Assembly: GCA_023301705.1 (NCBI GenBank)
Contig: JALZUE010000108.1
Span: 1 to 50,885 of the forward strand
Direction of reading: 5' to 3'
Length of the DNA: 50,885 nt
Origin: Alteromonadaceae bacterium
GTDB lineage: Bacteria > Pseudomonadota > Gammaproteobacteria > Enterobacterales > Alteromonadaceae
The notes below the pieces were generated by a model that did no database searches, was not told where the DNA came from, and worked only from the letters and a program-made list of their open reading frames with translations. Of this stretch, positions 1 to 9,100 are shown piece after piece (within the stretch, counting starts at the first letter, position 1; each line of letters starts with the position of its first letter). Position numbers and translations under genes: made by a program.

Positions 1-89
1 TTCTATGTTAACTTAAGATTTTAACTATCAATTCGATAACTAAACACCTTAAAACACGCTTCTCAGGTCTTCCTGAAGAAGTGGAGCGC

Positions 90-117
90 ATTTTAGAGAT
101 TTTAGCGCTCACGTCAA
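90..117 (-). promoter_or_regulatory. rRNA P1-like promoter firing out of the left edge
   Basis: Read on the minus strand there is a -35 box TTGACG (112-117), a 16-bp spacer and a -10 box TAAAAT (90-95), followed by the discriminator GCGCTCC (83-89). A 16-bp spacer with a GC-rich discriminator is the signature of growth-rate and stringently controlled rRNA P1 promoters. Upstream of the -35 box (about 118-155) the minus strand is A/T-rich like an UP element. In E. coli gmhB lies directly upstream of an rrn operon, the same order as here, so an rrn operon probably begins just beyond position 1. The 16S gene itself is not in the window, so this is inference from promoter shape and synteny. Confidence 0.6.
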
Positions 118-250
118 CACTTAATTTACTTAAATTTGATAAAAAGACACCAACTGTATGATTATCAAACCAAGAGCTCAAATATAGTACAGAAAATAGT
201 TTTTGGCCTATATTTTTTAAGATATATTTGAATTATTTATTGTTAGAATT

Positions 251-796
251 TTATTTGATATATTCGATAGCGTTGATAATTGCTTTAATATCTTGGTATT
301 TATTAGTTTGTTTTGTTTTTCTAATACTAGAGCCCTCTGCTACTAATATTCTTGTTGTAATGCCCGCTGCTTCAGCTGCTTCCATATCACTGAGTTTATC
401 ACCGATAAAAATACTTTTTGTTATATCAATATCAAACTTATTTTGTGCCTGCAGTATTAAACCTGGTTTTGGTTTACGACATTCGCATACTCGCTTATAT
501 TTTCCGATCCCTTTTTCTGGATGATGCGGACAATAAAACACACCGGTAATGGTAATATTTTTTTGTTCAAACTCATTTTTCATCCATTGAGTTAACTGAG
601 AAAATTGCTCTTCAGTATAGTAGCCTCTGGCAATGCCTGATTGGTTTGTAATTACAATAATTAAGTAGTTTAAATTAATGGCATGTAAACACACATCAAA
701 AATGCCATCGATAAATGTAAATTCTTCATGTGAATGTACATAGCCATGATCAATATTAATAATACCGTCTCTATCCAAAAATAATACTTTATTCAT
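251..796 (-). CDS. gmhB: D-glycero-beta-D-manno-heptose 1,7-bisphosphate 7-phosphatase
   Basis: A cytoplasmic HAD-superfamily phosphatase that removes the C7 phosphate of heptose bisphosphate on the way to ADP-heptose for the LPS inner core. The 181-residue protein has the HAD nucleophile motif FLDRDGIIN (D8, D10), the second motif TNQSG (50-54), a zinc-binding set typical of GmhB (C89, H91, C104, C106) and the acidic motif IGDKLSD (131-137). Length is normal for the family. ATG at 796 has only a weak Shine-Dalgarno. It follows the ABC permease gene by 46 bp on the same strand, so it may be the last gene of that transcript. The next element downstream is the rRNA-type promoter, as in enteric bacteria. 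Confidence 0.93.
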   Translation of the reverse strand: MNKVLFLDRDGIINIDHGYVHSHEEFTFIDGIFDVCLHAINLNYLIIVITNQSGIARGYYTEEQFSQLTQWMKNEFEQKNITITGVFYCPHHPEKGIGKYKRVCECRKPKPGLILQAQNKFDIDITKSIFIGDKLSDMEAAEAAGITTRILVAEGSSIRKTKQTNKYQDIKAIINAIEYIK

Positions 797-842
797 ACTT
801 GTTACTTATATTGAGTGCTTCTATTGAGTATTTTTACAGTGA

Positions 843-2141
843 TTAACGAAACAAAACACTTTCTTTTTTAAAACAACGAGTACAAAACCATAATGAAAGC
901 ATGGCGAATACAGTGCTTGATGTAAAAATGTATAACACTGCTGATGTTTCTATTGTGCCCTTTAAAATTTCTTTAATAGCGAGCGCAACATTAGCGATTG
1001 GTATAATTGCCCAAATACCATCAAGTTCGACGCCAGGTAACATTGCAACCATAACAGGTATAAAAGCAACCATTGTCAATGGTGCCATGTAATTTTGTGC
1101 TTCTTTATAGCTTTTCGCATAAATAGATAATGCTAATACAATACCCGCGAATATTGCAGCTACAGGTATTAACATCGCTACCATACTTAAAACATCAAAT
1201 AAGGCTATTGCTTCAATAATATTAGATATTTCTTTTATATTTAACATTTTACCAATGAAGTAACTCCAAAAGATAAAACTACCCACAGTAATTAACGCGG
1301 TTGTAATTGCAGTAGTAACAATCGTTATAAACTTACCCAGCACTAAAGCCGTTTTTGACATTGGCGTTAATAACAATGTTTCTAATGTACCTCTTTCTTT
1401 TTCGCCTGCCCCTATATCAATAGCCGGGTACATTGCTCCTGTTAAGCACAATAAAATTAACATATATGGAATAATCCCCCCTATTTGCTCACCAACACTT
1501 TCTCGCTGTTTTGCTGTATTAATGGTTGTTAGTTTGACGGGGGCTGTTAAAAGTTTAAAGCGCTCTTTCGATATATTTAAAGAAGCTAATTGATCTTCTG
1601 TTATTTCTTGCGTGTAGCGTTTAAATACTTTATTAATTTTTTGTTGTACAAAACTAATTTGAGCTGCATTGTTAAAATATAGCCGCCACTGACTTTGCTT
1701 TTGGTCAATGTTATCTTTTATGTAGTCATGAGGAATGAATATAACAACATCTATCTGCTGTTGATTAATTGCATTACTAATTTCTTTTTCTAATGCCTTG
1801 CTGTAAGTAACGCCTGCTAACTTAAGTGCCTTACCATCTGGGCTGTTATTTTTTTCTAACAGTTTAATATTGGTTTTTTTGAAGTCACGATGATACAGCA
1901 TCGCTTTGCTATATTCAGGTGCGTTACTTTCATTAATAATACTATACCTTAGTACCTTTTGTTGCTCTGCCAGTGTAGCGTTAGTGACAAACAAGGCCAT
2001 AATGCCAAACAACAACGGAAAAACAATAAGTGGTAAAGCAATAACAAAAAATAATGTTTTTTTGTCTCTCAGTAACTCAAGTAATTCTTTAGTATAAACA
2101 TGCCACATATTATAAGCAGCTCTGGGTTTTGTTAATAACAT
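843..2141 (-). CDS. NatB-like ABC-2 type transporter permease
   Basis: Inner-membrane permease of an ABC-2 exporter; the family prototype NatAB exports Na+, but the substrate here is not shown by the sequence. One N-terminal membrane segment (about residues 29-52) is followed by a long extracytoplasmic domain (about 53-215) and a cluster of five or so C-terminal helices. The conserved cytoplasmic motif GEKERGTLETLLLTP lies between the first two of these. The reading frame opens at ATG 2141, overlapping the ATPase gene by 32 bases; a second ATG at 2108 (residue 12, MWHVYTKELL) begins just past the ATPase stop and fits the family N terminus about as well. Translational coupling to the ATPase is likely. 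Confidence 0.85.
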   Translation of the reverse strand: MLLTKPRAAYNMWHVYTKELLELLRDKKTLFFVIALPLIVFPLLFGIMALFVTNATLAEQQKVLRYSIINESNAPEYSKAMLYHRDFKKTNIKLLEKNNSPDGKALKLAGVTYSKALEKEISNAINQQQIDVVIFIPHDYIKDNIDQKQSQWRLYFNNAAQISFVQQKINKVFKRYTQEITEDQLASLNISKERFKLLTAPVKLTTINTAKQRESVGEQIGGIIPYMLILLCLTGAMYPAIDIGAGEKERGTLETLLLTPMSKTALVLGKFITIVTTAITTALITVGSFIFWSYFIGKMLNIKEISNIIEAIALFDVLSMVAMLIPVAAIFAGIVLALSIYAKSYKEAQNYMAPLTMVAFIPVMVAMLPGVELDGIWAIIPIANVALAIKEILKGTIETSAVLYIFTSSTVFAMLSLWFCTRCFKKESVLFR

Positions 2142-2904
2142 GCATAAAGGCTTCTCTTATACTTTCTTTTTCAGTCGTTTGTTGAAGTGTATTTAGCGTT
2201 CCTTCAAAGCACGTTCTGCCTTGATTAATAATAGCAACCTCATCGGCAACTGCTGTAATTTCATCAAGGTGGTGAGTAGAGAAAATAACAGGACGCTGTA
2301 GATCTTTTTGCTGTTCAATGAAGTCAAGAATTGTGTGTGTTGCCATGATATCTAACCCCGTTGTAGGTTCATCAAAAACAAGCACTTGTGGCTGATGAAT
2401 TACTGCTCTAGCAATTGATACTTTTTGGTACATGCCAGAAGATAATGTTTCAATACGTCTATGCAGATAGTTTTCAATATTTAACTGTTTATATAGTACC
2501 TCACCATATTGTTGAATATCGGCTCTGTTCATACCATGTAACTTTGCAAAGTACTCTATATTTTCTTTTGCTGTTAATCGAGCATAAAGCCCCGTTTTAT
2601 TCGATAAAAATCCAATTTGACGTTTTGCTACATTAATATCATCTAATATGTTTTGATTATTAATAGTAATGCTACCTGAGTCAGCAACTATTGAGGTAGC
2701 TAATATACGTAACGTTGTGGTTTTACCTGCACCATTAGGACCAAGTAAACCTAATACTTGACCGTTATTACATGAAAACGATACATCAGTGATTGCATTA
2801 AAATACTCGCCTATTTGCCGGGTATCATTATTATGGTTTTTAAACTGTTTTTTAGCTTCTTTTGTCAGTTTAAATTTTTTTGCTAAATGTGATACTTCAA
2901 TCAT
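2110..2904 (-). CDS. NatA-like ABC transporter ATPase
   Basis: Cytoplasmic ATP-binding subunit (264 aa) that energises the adjacent NatB-like permease. Visible motifs are Walker A GPNGAGKT (55-62), signature LSSGM (154-158), Walker B VLVFDEP (174-180) and the switch histidine at about 211. The N-terminal 40 residues contain a basic insert (KEAKKQFKNHNND) before the ABC core, which is seen in NatA-type proteins. It is first in the leftward transcript natA-natB-gmhB and faces the divergent asnB across 287 bp. No strong Shine-Dalgarno precedes ATG 2904. The family assignment is firm; Na+ as substrate is only by analogy. Confidence 0.87.
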   Translation of the reverse strand: MIEVSHLAKKFKLTKEAKKQFKNHNNDTRQIGEYFNAITDVSFSCNNGQVLGLLGPNGAGKTTTLRILATSIVADSGSITINNQNILDDINVAKRQIGFLSNKTGLYARLTAKENIEYFAKLHGMNRADIQQYGEVLYKQLNIENYLHRRIETLSSGMYQKVSIARAVIHQPQVLVFDEPTTGLDIMATHTILDFIEQQKDLQRPVIFSTHHLDEITAVADEVAIINQGRTCFEGTLNTLQQTTEKESIREAFMHVINKTQSCL

Positions 2905-3083
2905 GGTATTGAAAGACTCAACGTTTTTGAATAAGGAATAACCTTATATTGAATAACGTCATCGTAATGAAATTATGTGCAATTTTAAATAAATAAAATT
3001 TAATAACATAGAAAAAACAGCCTTTTATCTGTTTTATAGCGATTTGAGGGCAAAATAAGCAGAATTCTATTGATTTTTTTATA

Positions 3084-3089
3084 TATAAT
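3084..3089 (+). promoter_or_regulatory. possible -10 box of asnB
   Basis: A perfect TATAAT lies 103 bp before the asnB start in the divergent natA/asnB gap. The hexamer 17 bp upstream (AGAATT) is a poor -35, so the promoter may depend on an activator or be elsewhere. Confidence 0.3.
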
Positions 3090-3191
3090 GGCAAAGTGCG
3101 TAGTTAATTTTTAAGAGTAATTCTTAATAAATATTTTCGTACTGGTTTCTAGATAAGATTTTAAAGATTGTATTAAAGGAGCAACACTTCA

Positions 3192-4856
3192 ATGTGTTCA
3201 ATATTTTGTGTTTTAGATATAAAAACTGATGCAGCGGCATTACGCCCAAAAGCATTAGAATGTTCTCAATTACTTCGTCATCGCGGTCCTGACTGGTCAG
3301 GTGTTTACAATAATGATAATGCTATTTTAGTTCACGAACGTTTAGCTATTGTTGATACAGAAACAGGCGCACAACCTTTATATAATAATAATCGAAATAA
3401 TATCTTAGCGGTTAATGGTGAAATATATAACCATAAAACTTTAGAAAACGAATTAACGGTTAACTACGAATTTCAAACAAAATCAGATTGTGAAGTGATT
3501 TTACCTTTATATGAAGAGTTTGGTACACAGTTCGTTGATAAACTACAAGGTATGTTTGCTTTTTGTTTATATAACGAAACTGATAACAGCTACTTAATTG
3601 CTCGTGACCATATCGGTATTATTCCTTTATATACAGGTTACGACGCTGACGGTAATTTCTACGTGTCTTCAGAAATGAAAGCATTAATGCCTATTTGTAA
3701 AACTGTCGCTGAATTTCCTCCTGGGCATATTCTAGATAGTAAAGTTGGTAAGTTAGAAAAATATTATGCGCGTGACTGGCAGTCATTTGATGCGATTAAA
3801 GATAATACTACTGATAAAACTGAATTACGTGAAGCATTAGAAGACTCTGTAAAAAGTCACTTAATGACAGATGTACCATACGGTGTATTATTATCAGGTG
3901 GTTTAGATTCATCATTAGTTTCAGCTATTACTCAACGTTTTGCTGCTAAGCGTATTGAAGAAAACGATGAAGTAGATGCATGGTGGCCTAAACTTCACTC
4001 TTTTGCTGTTGGTTTAGAGGGTTCTCCTGATTTAGAAGCAGCAAAAACGGTTGCTGATAGCATTGGTACAATTCACCATACTATTACTTTCACAGTGCAA
4101 GATGGTTTAGATGCATTAAAAGAAGTTATTTACCATATTGAAACTTACGATGTAACGACTATTCGTGCATCAACACCAATGTACTTAATGGCTCGTAAAA
4201 TTAAAGCTATGGGTATTAAAATGGTACTTTCTGGTGAAGGTGCTGATGAGCTATTTGGTGGTTACTTATACTTCCATAAAGCGCCAAACTCAAAAGAATT
4301 TCATGAAGAATTAAACCGTAAACTAGATGCATTACATATGTTTGACTGTTTACGTGCTAACAAATCAATGTCAGCTTGGGGTATTGAAGCACGTGTACCA
4401 TTCTTAGACAAAAACTTCATGGATGTTGCAATGCGCATTAATCCTGACGATAAAATGTGTGGCAACGGTAAAATGGAAAAAGGCATTTTACGTTCATCGT
4501 TTGAAGGTTATTTGCCTAAAGAAATTTTATGGCGTCAAAAAGAGCAATTTTCTGATGGTGTTGGTTACTCGTGGATTGACAGCTTGAAAGCATTAGTTGA
4601 GTCTGAAGTAACAGATCAGCAAATGGAAAATGCTGAATTTAGATTCCCGCATAATACGCCAGCAACAAAAGAAGCTTACTACTACAGAGTTATTTTTGAA
4701 GAGAAGTTTCCATTAGCAACTGCTGCAGAATGTATTCCTGGTGGTAAATCAGTAGCATGTTCTACTGAAGCTGCACTTGCCTGGGATGAAAGCTTTCAAA
4801 ATATGGCTGACCCTTCAGGTCGTGCAGTACAAAGCGTTCATAACGACAGCTACTAA
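3192..4856 (+). CDS. asnB: asparagine synthase B (glutamine-hydrolysing)
   Basis: Converts aspartate, glutamine and ATP to asparagine, glutamate, AMP and PPi in the cytoplasm. The 554-residue protein matches E. coli AsnB in length. The N-terminal Ntn glutaminase domain has the nucleophile Cys2 exposed after Met removal, RHRGPD (29-34) and NGEIYNH (75-81). The C-terminal synthetase domain has the PP-loop SGGLDSS (235-241), followed by the conserved SGEGADELFGGY. ATG 3192 is preceded by a strong AAAGGAG about 10 nt upstream. It is a single-gene transcript closed by an intrinsic terminator and divergent from the natAB-gmhB genes. Confidence 0.97.
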   Translation: MCSIFCVLDIKTDAAALRPKALECSQLLRHRGPDWSGVYNNDNAILVHERLAIVDTETGAQPLYNNNRNNILAVNGEIYNHKTLENELTVNYEFQTKSDCEVILPLYEEFGTQFVDKLQGMFAFCLYNETDNSYLIARDHIGIIPLYTGYDADGNFYVSSEMKALMPICKTVAEFPPGHILDSKVGKLEKYYARDWQSFDAIKDNTTDKTELREALEDSVKSHLMTDVPYGVLLSGGLDSSLVSAITQRFAAKRIEENDEVDAWWPKLHSFAVGLEGSPDLEAAKTVADSIGTIHHTITFTVQDGLDALKEVIYHIETYDVTTIRASTPMYLMARKIKAMGIKMVLSGEGADELFGGYLYFHKAPNSKEFHEELNRKLDALHMFDCLRANKSMSAWGIEARVPFLDKNFMDVAMRINPDDKMCGNGKMEKGILRSSFEGYLPKEILWRQKEQFSDGVGYSWIDSLKALVESEVTDQQMENAEFRFPHNTPATKEAYYYRVIFEEKFPLATAAECIPGGKSVACSTEAALAWDESFQNMADPSGRAVQSVHNDSY

Positions 4857-4892
4857 TATGTATTGAAGTATTGCTTATATACTTCAATGAAT

Positions 4893-4926
4893 AAAAAAGG
4901 CTTCCTAGTAGGAAGCCTTTTTTTTT
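4893..4926 (+). terminator. intrinsic terminator of asnB
   Basis: Stem AGGCTTCC (4898-4905) pairs with GGAAGCCT (4911-4918) across the loop TAGTA. It is flanked by an A run on the left and nine Ts (4918-4926) on the right, 37 bp after the asnB stop. The A run makes it potentially functional on the minus strand too, facing leftward traffic from pyrD. Confidence 0.9.
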
Positions 4927-5004
4927 GTATTAAACGACATAATTACACTTTTTATGAATGATGAAGTTATTACCTTGTTCTACCGTACTTTTCTAGAGCA
5001 TAAC

Positions 5005-5047
5005 TTTACCTTGAACCTAACGAATGTATTACTATATTCAAGGTAAA
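5005..5047 (-). repeat. inverted repeat just downstream of pyrD
   Basis: TTTACCTTGAA (5005-5015) and TTCAAGGTAAA (5037-5047) are perfect 11-bp inverted copies with a 21-bp loop, starting 8 bp past the pyrD stop. No T run follows on the minus strand, so it is more likely a 3-prime stabilising or Rho-assisted structure than a classical terminator. Confidence 0.5.
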
Positions 5048-5054
5048 TTCAATA

Positions 5055-6062
5055 TTATAAGCTTTTAACAATATCTTTAACTAGTTCAGGGCCTTTATAA
5101 ATAAAGCCTGTATAAACTTGTACCAATGAAGCGCCAGCATCAAGTTTTTCTTGCGCCGCTTGAACACTATCAATACCACCAACACCAATAATAGGCATTT
5201 TACCTTCTAATGCTGCCGCAAGCTCTTTAATCACTTTAGTTGATTGCTCTCTTACTGGCTGGCCACTTAAGCCGCCCATTTCACCACCGTGCTCTAGATG
5301 CGATACTTTATCGCGTGCTAATGTAGTGTTAGTTGAAATAACGCCATCAATATCATTGGCTATCAAACACTGGGCAATACCTTTTACTTCTTCTTCTGTT
5401 AAATCAGGTGCAATTTTAACGGCAACAGGTACATACTTACCATGTTGTGCAGCTAATGCTTTTTGCTCTGTTTTAATTGCTGATAATAATTCATTTAAAG
5501 AGTCACCGTATTGTAAGTTACGTAAACCAGGTGTGTTTGGTGATGAAATATTTACCGTGATATAACTGGCATATTCATACACCTTTTTCATACAAATAAT
5601 ATAATCATCTTTTGCATTTTCTTCAGGCGTATCTTTATTTTTACCAATATTAATACCTAATACACCATTAAACTTTGATTTACGAACTTGCTCAATTAAG
5701 TAATCAACACCTTTATTATTAAAACCCATACGATTAATAACAGCACTAGCTTCAGGTAAACGGAATATTCTTGGCTTATCATTACCTGGCTGTGGTTTCG
5801 GCGTTATAGTGCCTATTTCTACAAAACCAAAACCCATTGCATCAAAAGCATTAATACATTCACCATTTTTATCTAAGCCTGCGGCTAATCCAACAGGGTT
5901 AGGAAAATTAATGCCCATCACCTGTACGGGTTTATTCGGTACGTTAGCTTTGTACAGCCACTTTAATGGTGAACCACCCATATTTTTAAGCGATTTAATG
6001 GTTAAGTCATGAATTTTTTCTGGATCACATTGAAAGAATACTTTACGAATAAGCGGGTACAA
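5055..6062 (-). CDS. pyrD: dihydroorotate dehydrogenase (quinone), class 2
   Basis: Membrane-associated FMN enzyme that oxidises dihydroorotate to orotate in pyrimidine synthesis, passing electrons to quinone. The sequence aligns closely with E. coli Pyr[34 protein letters not shown], the [11 protein letters not shown] region with the class 2 catalytic Ser, and the C-terminal phosphate-binding GVGGIDS. An open frame runs up to an ATG at 6089, but TTG at 6062 is preferred. AAGGAG sits 6 nt before it, inside the longer frame, and the product (335 aa, starting [14 protein letters not shown]) then aligns end to end with the enteric protein. It lies 88 bp downstream of gdh with a terminator between them, so it probably has its own promoter. 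Confidence 0.95.
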   Translation of the reverse strand: MYPLIRKVFFQCDPEKIHDLTIKSLKNMGGSPLKWLYKANVPNKPVQVMGINFPNPVGLAAGLDKNGECINAFDAMGFGFVEIGTITPKPQPGNDKPRIFRLPEASAVINRMGFNNKGVDYLIEQVRKSKFNGVLGINIGKNKDTPEENAKDDYIICMKKVYEYASYITVNISSPNTPGLRNLQYGDSLNELLSAIKTEQKALAAQHGKYVPVAVKIAPDLTEEEVKGIAQCLIANDIDGVISTNTTLARDKVSHLEHGGEMGGLSGQPVREQSTKVIKELAAALEGKMPIIGVGGIDSVQAAQEKLDAGASLVQVYTGFIYKGPELVKDIVKSL

Positions 6063-6112
6063 GACTAGCTCCTTAATGAATAAATACAATAAATAGTAAA
6101 ACTTTATCAGAG

Positions 6113-6145
6113 CAAAAAAAATCCCTGATGTTATTCAGGGATTTT
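6113..6145 (-). terminator. intrinsic terminator of the NAD-glutamate dehydrogenase gene
   Basis: On the minus strand AAAATCCCTGA pairs with TCAGGGATTTT (6135-6145 with 6118-6128) around a 6-nt loop, and a run of eight Ts follows. It begins 5 bp past the gdh stop and separates it from pyrD. Confidence 0.88.
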
Positions 6146-6150
6146 AACAC

Positions 6151-9100
6151 TTATTTCACTGGTTCGCAGTGTAAACTTAATAACATGAGCTCTCGAAGAG
6201 CAACTGAGAATTGCGCAAACTCGTGATTTTTACTCGTTTTAAATTCGGCTAATATACTTAACCAACGATCAAGCGGTTGATGACTGTCTTCAAACCATTT
6301 ATCGATCATGGTTTGCGTATCACCTGCGCTCTTATAAATATCTAATACCACTGACGATATTGCTCGTTGCTGCCAATTAAGCTCTTCTCTAAATGAAGCT
6401 CTAGCTAGTGCTTGCCAATGATTCGATACCGGTTGCTTAACAATTTGCTCTAAGAACCAATGTAACTCTAATCGATGGCCTAACTTAAAGTACATATCAG
6501 CAACAGTTTCAATTGCAATATTTTGTTTATCAGCAATAGATGCGATATCCATTATTGAAAATAACGTACCTAGTTGTGAAATGCGTATCGCAATATCTTT
6601 AGGTACACCTTGCTCTTCTAATACTGCCTGTTTTTTCTGTACTTTACTTGCATCTTTATCGACCATTAAGTTATTTAAGTTCTTACTTACAGAATCAAAA
6701 CTGTCTTTGAAAAAGGCAATATTTTCAGCTAGTGAACAACTTTTATTACGGTGTCTTAAGAACCATCGTGTTGCACTTCTGACTGTACGACGCAATTGAA
6801 ATAGTATTTCAGTTTGTAACGCTGTTGATAGTTTATTATCTAACGATTCTATTTTTCTCCAGAATATCGGTAACTCGAAAACCTCACTAGCAATGGTATA
6901 ACTATTGGCAATATCAACAACTGAAGCCCCTGTTTCTTCATTCATTCTGTTGACAAAGTTAAAACCCATGTCATTACCGATGTCATTAGCAAGTTTTGTT
7001 GCTATGATTTCAGCTCTTAATGGATGATTTTGCATTTGTGCTTTGTACTTCTCTTGCAGTTGAGAAGGAAAGGCTTCAACAAGTAGGCGGTCATGAAATT
7101 CGTTTGCTGTAATTTCAGGATCAACTAGGTCATCTTTTAATACCATTTTACTATAAGCAAGCAGTACTGAAAGTTCAGGACGCGTTAAGCCTTGTTCTTT
7201 CGATAAGCGCTCTGCTATTTCATCATCACTAGGAATAAACTCTAGCGCTCTGTTTAACTTACCTGTTCGCTCCATGCTATGAATAAAGCGAACTTGCTCT
7301 TTCAACTGTTGTACGCCTTTCATTTCTGTAATAGAAATAGAGTGGGTTTGACGATAGCAGTCAGTTAAGACAATTTCAGATACTTCATCAGTCATCTCAT
7401 ACAACAACTGATTACGTTGCTTCACAGTTAAATCACCATTTTGAACTAAGCCATTTAACAATATTTTAATATTTACTTCTTTATCTGAACAATCTACGCC
7501 GCCAACATTATCAACAGAGTCAGAGTTGATTCTACCGCCAGTGATCGCATACTCTATTCGACCTAATTGTGTAAAACCGAGATTTCCACCTTCGCCCACA
7601 ACCTTAGCTTGTAAATCACAGCCATCAATACGTAAAACATCATTAGCGCGGTCGCCTACATCAGAGTGATTTTCACTAGATGATTTAACATAAGTACCAA
7701 TTCCGCCATTCCATAATAAATCAACTGGCATTGTTAATAATGCCTGTATTAATTCATTTGGCGCCATGCTTTTTTTAGTACTGCCAATCATTTTTTGTAT
7801 TTCAGGGGTTAAATCAATAGATTTAGCTGCACGGCTAAATAAGCCACCACCTTTAGAGATTAAGCTTTGATTGTAGTCGTCCCACGTACAACCCGCTAAA
7901 TTAAATAAGCGATCTCGTTCTTTGTAGGTAGATTTTGAATCTGGTGTTGGATCTATAAAAATATGCATATGGTTAAATGCGGCTTGTAAGCGAATATACT
8001 TAGATAACAACATACCGTTACCAAATACATCACCTGCCATATCACCAATCCCCACACAGGTAAAATCGGTAGTTTGACAATCTATATCCATTTCTCGAAA
8101 GTGGCGCTTAACAGATTCCCAAGCACCTTTTGCTGTGATTCCCATACCTTTGTGGTCATAGCCTACGCTACCACCAGATGCGAAAGCATCACCCATCCAA
8201 AAGTTGTACTCTTCAGAAATACCATTAGCAATATCTGAAAAAGTTGCTGTACCTTTATCAGCAGCAACTACTAAATAAGGGTCATCGTCATCTAAGCGGA
8301 CAACGTCTTTAGGTGGTATTAACTCACCATTAATAATATTATCGGTAATATCAAGTAGGCCACGAATAAACGTTTTATAGCATTCTTGCCCTGCTTTAAA
8401 TATTTCATCTCTTGAGCCTGTTTTAGGTAATTGTTTACAAACAAAACCACCTTTTGCTCCTACAGGTACAATCACAGTATTTTTAACTTGCTGTGCTTTT
8501 ACTAAGCCTAATACCTCTGTTCTAAAGTCTTCTTTGCGATCAGACCAACGTAAACCGCCTCGAGCTACTTTACCACCACGTAAGTGAACCCCTTCAATTT
8601 GTGGTGAGTAAACAAAAATTTCGTATTCAGGTACTGGCTGTGGAATATCGCATATATTTTTAGGTAAAAACTTAAATGAGATATACGCTTTATCTTGGCC
8701 GTTTTCATCTTTTTGGAAGAAATTAGTTCGAATCGCTGCATTCATCATTTCAACGAAACGTCTAATAATTCGGTCATCATCTAAATTAGCCACAGCATCT
8801 AAAGACGCTTCAATAGATGCAAGTAACGATGATATTTGTTTGTCTGTTGATTTAGACTTAGGATCAAAACGTTTTATAAATAATTCTATTAATTTTTTAG
8901 CGATATCAGGGTAACTAGCAAAGGTATTTTCAATATAGTGTTGACTAAAAGTACCACCTATTTGACGTTCATATTTAGTAAATGCTCGTAAAATAGAAAC
9001 TTCTCTGCCACTTAAGCCCGCACTTAAAATTAACCCATTAAAGCCGTCATCTTCTAACTGCCCTTTCCATACTTTATCAAACGCGTCTTGAAATAATGTT

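Noticed and set aside
1-250. Possible 3-prime end of a rightward gene at the left edge
   Set aside because: No frame with protein-like composition enters the window; the minus-strand promoter explains the conserved-looking block at 80-117.
228-524. 98-codon plus-strand frame opposite gmhB
   Set aside because: Antisense to the clear GmhB protein, whose motifs are intact on the other strand.
5005-5047. Intrinsic terminator after pyrD
   Set aside because: The stem is good but the loop is 21 nt and no T run follows on the minus strand, so it is kept only as an inverted repeat.
6060-6150. gdh and pyrD as one operon
   Set aside because: A strong intrinsic terminator with eight Ts lies between them, so they are probably separate units apart from read-through.
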